From positions 1,116,001 to 1,180,000 of the forward strand of contig CM051030.1 in assembly GCA_027627225.1 (NCBI GenBank): a stretch of 64,000 nucleotides of DNA, given 5' to 3'. Below the pieces are notes generated by a model. That model was given only the letters and a program-made list of their open reading frames with translations. It was not told the origin of the DNA and did not search any database. This document shows, piece after piece, positions 60,951 through 64,000 of this stretch; positions within the stretch are counted from its first letter, which is position 1; every line of letters begins with the position of its first letter. The DNA is from Congeria kusceri (Eukaryota > Mollusca > Bivalvia > Myida > Dreissenidae). Position numbers and translations under genes: made by a program.

Positions 60951-61679
60951 GTTTTTTGTAATTATGTTCTTCTAATGTGAACATGTGTTTTATTTTCAAA
61001 TAATTTCAGCAATTTTAATAGTATTGAGTAGCGAAGGGCAACCCGAGCTAGATGAGGACATTGACGCATGCGCAAGAAACAACTTGAGGACAACATCAAA
61101 AGATTTAATGCGCATGGACGTAACGTTTTTGTTTATTTGAAATTATAAGAATGGACGCAGTGATTTGCGTCAGATCAACTTTATATATCTGTTGATTTCA
61201 TGGTTTAGTTGTATTAATGATGAGAACACTGATTAATTTGAAAGCCAAAGGTTTGTTGAGACACTTTCGAGTCCATTTCATGGGTAGAACCAGTACCTCG
61301 TGTCTTTTTGAGAAAGATCTTTCGAATGTCCCCGGCCATATCAATTACACCACTGCGACCTCAGTAAAATTTTAGTGGTTTTAAAGAAAATAACGACGAA
61401 CAACGAAAACAGTTTAGGTGGGCAATGAAAAAAAAATATTTTGTAATGTTTTCGTCTTGTACAAATCTGCTGTTCCATTTTCTAATATTTCAGTGTAGAA
61501 GTCTTCAGTAACAGATGACATTCCGAGCTGGATAACGACAATCATGCTGCGCAGGGAACAAATTGAGGACAACATCAACTGATTGAACGAGATTGATGTA
61601 ATGTTTTTGTTTTATTGTAAATTATACGAATAAAAACTGTGATTTGCGTAAGATCAACTTTATATTTCTGTTTTCAGTT

Positions 61680-62262
61680 TTAGCTCGACTATTCACCGAA
61701 TAGTCTGAGTTATTCTACTCACCCGTTCGTCTGCGTCGCTGTAATGCTCAGGTTTATTGGTTTGCTTGCAACAAGTGCATATCTCTGTAACTACTACAGG
61801 CAGTCAATTAAAACTTCACACATGTCTTCGGGGTAATTATATTGGTCACTGACCTAGGCCCATAACTCTGACCTGCAATTAAGCAAAATTATGCCCCTTT
61901 TTGTACTTCGAAATTCAGGTTAAAGTTTGCGGAGATAATTATGCCCCTTTTTGTACTTAGACAACTACATATCTCTATATCAACTACAGATATTCAATTA
62001 AAATTTTAAACGTTTCTTCAGGGTCAATATATAAGGCCACTGACCAAGTGTCATAACTCTGACATTTTCATTTCACATTTATTCGCTCAATTTCATGCAA
62101 AACATGAACAAATTGAGGTCTTACAAAGATATTTACAATAAGAGGCTCTCTATAAATTATCAGTTACTGAAGAATAAGCGGTTGAGATGTTAGCAGTGCA
62201 TGTTAGTCTGACAAGCGGTATAAACAATCGAGCGCGCTGTTCCGAGACAGCGCTTGTTAAGC
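61680..62262 (+). repeat. CTCGACTATTC / CAGCGCTTGTT interspersed repeat
   Basis: Starts TAGCTCGACTATTCACCGAA and ends CGAGCGCGCTGTTCCGAGAC then AGCGCTTGTT. Similar starts and ends occur in intron 6 (36870-37260 and 39590-39710). No ORF. Confidence 0.55.
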
Positions 62263-62564
62263 TACTCTAATTATGGTAATTTTAAGTAGTCCGTTAAAAT
62301 TTTAAATATACATGTATATATACATTGAATCAGCGTAACGACGAATAACAAAACAAGTACGCTTGCTATAAGAAATAGTAATATTTTATTTTGTAGTTAT
62401 TTTCCTCTTAATGTGAAATATGTTCCATTTTCTTATTGAATAATTTCAGCAATATAAGTAGTCTTTAGTTGCTGACAACAGCAAGAGCTTTTTGCAGACC
62501 GGAGCTCCATCCACTACCTCCACGCACTCGATGCGCATGCACATGAGACTGTTCAAGGACAGCA

Positions 62565-64000
62565 GTATGGTGGCTGATTTCTGCCATGTCGTTTTGGCGT
62601 GTTGGCGCCTTTGAAGGGCGCCAAAACGACAACACGCCAGAACGACAAATACCTGATTTGTCGTATCGGCGCGCATATTTATCGTTCTGGCGTGACGGCG
62701 TGTTGGCGGCCTTCTAACGCGCCAACGCGCCACAACGATAAAATAAGGGAGACAATACGACAAATTTGTACGCGCCAGAACGACAACACGACACTTAAAT
62801 ATCTCGTTATGGCGGTCCTTATTTGGCGTGTTGGCGCCTCAGATTTGTCGTTCTGACGTGTTGGCGGTTTGAAGGGCGCCAAAACGACAATACGCCAGAA
62901 CGACAAATAAGCGCGCCGATACGACAATTATATGGTGGCTGATTTCTGCCATATCGTTCTGGCGTGTTGGCGCCTTTGAGGGGCGCCATCACGCCGACAC
63001 GCCTGAACGACAAATATACGCGCCGATACGACAAATAAAGGTACTTGTCGTTTTGGCGTGTCGGCGTGTTGGCGCCCTTCAAACGCGCCAACACGCCAGA
63101 ACGACAAAGTAAGAGCGCCAATACGACAAGTTTGTACCCGCCAGAACGACAACAAGACACATAAATCTCTCGTTCTGGTGCCCATTATTTGGCGTATTGG
63201 CGCCTCGGATTTGTCGTTCTGGCGTTCTGGCTGGTTTGAAGGACGCCAACGCGCCGACAAGCCAGAACGACAAAAAGCGCGCCGATACGAGAAATAAGGT
63301 ATTTGTCGTCCTTTCGTTTTGGCGTGCATGCTTAGCGGAAGGCGCCAACACGCCAAAACGAAAGGACGACAAATGTCTTAATTGTCGTATCGGCGAGCTT
63401 ATTTGTCGTTCTGGCGTGTTGTCGTTTTGGCGCCCTTCAAACCCGCCAGAACGACAAATCTAAGGCGCCAACACGCTAAATAAGGACCGCCATAACGAGA
63501 TATTTAAGTGTCGTGTTGTCGTTATGGCGCGTACAAATTTGTCGTATTGTCGCCCTTATTTTATCGTTGTGGCGCGTTGGCGCGTTAGAAGGCAGCCAAC
63601 ACGCCGTCACGCCAGAACGATAAATATGCGCGCCGATACGACAAATCAGGTATTTGTCGTTCTGGCGTGTTGTCGTTTTGGCGCCCTTCAAAGGCGCCAA
63701 CACGCCAAAACGACATGGCAGAAATCAGCCACCATACAATTAAGATATTTGTCGTCCTTTCGTTTTGGCGTGTTGGCGCCTTCCGCTAAGCATGTACGCC
63801 AAAACGAAAGGACGACAAATACCTTATTTCTCGTATCGGCGCGCTTTTTGTCGTTTTGGCTTGTCGGCGCGTTGGCGTCCTTCAAACCAGCCAGAACGCC
63901 AGAACGACAAATCCGAGGCGCCAATACGCCAAATAATGGGCACCAGAACGAGAGATTTATGTGTCTTGTTGTCGTTCTGGCGGGTACAAACTTGTCGTAT
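62565..64000. repeat. GC-rich palindromic higher-order array
   Basis: An abrupt switch from AT-rich DNA to sequence built almost only from words such as CGCCAACACGCC, GAACGACAAAT and GCGCGCCGATACGACAA and their inverses. Unit A (62565-62930) and unit B (62931-63378) both start ATGGTGGCTGATTTCTGCCAT. They are followed by A inverted (63379-63737) and B inverted (63738 to the edge). Each unit is also internally hairpin-rich. Many ORFs of up to 142 codons overlap on both strands but are repeats of each other. Confidence 0.9.

Larger units (their letters stand above)
59250..62564 (+). other. Repeated exon-like units with splice acceptors
   Basis: At least four related units each open with a pyrimidine-rich stretch and TTCAG (starts near 59250 or 59786, 61020, 61494 and 62450). 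They share CCGAGCTAGATGAGGACA, GCATGCGCA and GAGGACAACATCAA blocks and a common tail with GTGATTTGCGTAAGATCAAC. Spacers hold SINE-B copies and other repeats. Frames contain stops, so a protein is unlikely; they may be duplicated exons of a non-coding transcript or just a segmental repeat. Confidence 0.4.

Noticed and set aside
62446..63924. Overlapping ORFs up to 142 codons on both strands
   Set aside because: All are translations of the same GC-rich palindromic words; low stop-codon density in such DNA explains them.

Overview
The window is eukaryotic, AT-rich, intron- and repeat-dense DNA. It holds one gene I can support firmly: cytosolic NAD-dependent glycerol-3-phosphate dehydrogenase (GPD1), on the + strand. 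Eight coding exons (exons 2-9 by the phase pattern) lie at 8881-9058, 10839-10979, 27724-27865, 31336-31448, 33399-33519, 39726-39835, 44581-44687 and 48062-48158. All junctions are GT-AG and the phases join perfectly. They encode 335 whole codons plus the last base of a split Trp codon. Adding 13 codons and two bases from an upstream exon gives 349 residues, the usual animal GPD1 length. Exon 1 (start Met and the first part of the GxGxxG NAD motif) was not found in 1-8880, so it probably lies left of the window. The repeat families (tRNA-headed SINEs, short TIR elements with a paired GATTAGCCTGTGC motif, many minisatellites) look like a heterodont bivalve. I think of Dreissena from memory of such repeats, but this is inference.

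Layout: 1-8880 is intron 1, with nested TIR elements and a SINE. Intron 3 (16.7 kb) carries a 66-bp minisatellite, two arrays sitting inside a split TIR element, several GATTAGCC elements and hAT-like elements. Introns 4-6 carry a pair of ~1 kb TA-flanked elements in opposite orientation, an inverted-repeat element and a ~2.9 kb composite insertion. Intron 7 has a ~25-copy 34-bp array. Intron 8 has a SINE just after its donor and a C-rich array just before exon 9. After the stop codon a 1,285-bp segment holding the end of the CDS, the 3' UTR and poly(A) signals is tandemly duplicated almost perfectly. Downstream, 51,000-64,000 has no recognised gene. It contains 27-bp and 21-bp arrays, a set of repeated exon-like units with splice acceptors (59,250-62,560), and an abrupt GC-rich palindrome array from 62,565 to the window end.

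Most interesting points: (i) a SINE whose 14-bp target duplication copied the exon 5 splice donor, with a sister SINE inserted 16 nt past the exon 8 donor; (ii) relics of exons 3, 4 and 6 scattered in introns, the exon 6 relic preserving the empty site of a 2.9 kb insertion; (iii) the recent duplication of the gene's 3' end; (iv) the terminal palindromic array with an A-B-A'-B' layout. I found no evidence of a new enzymatic or defence system.
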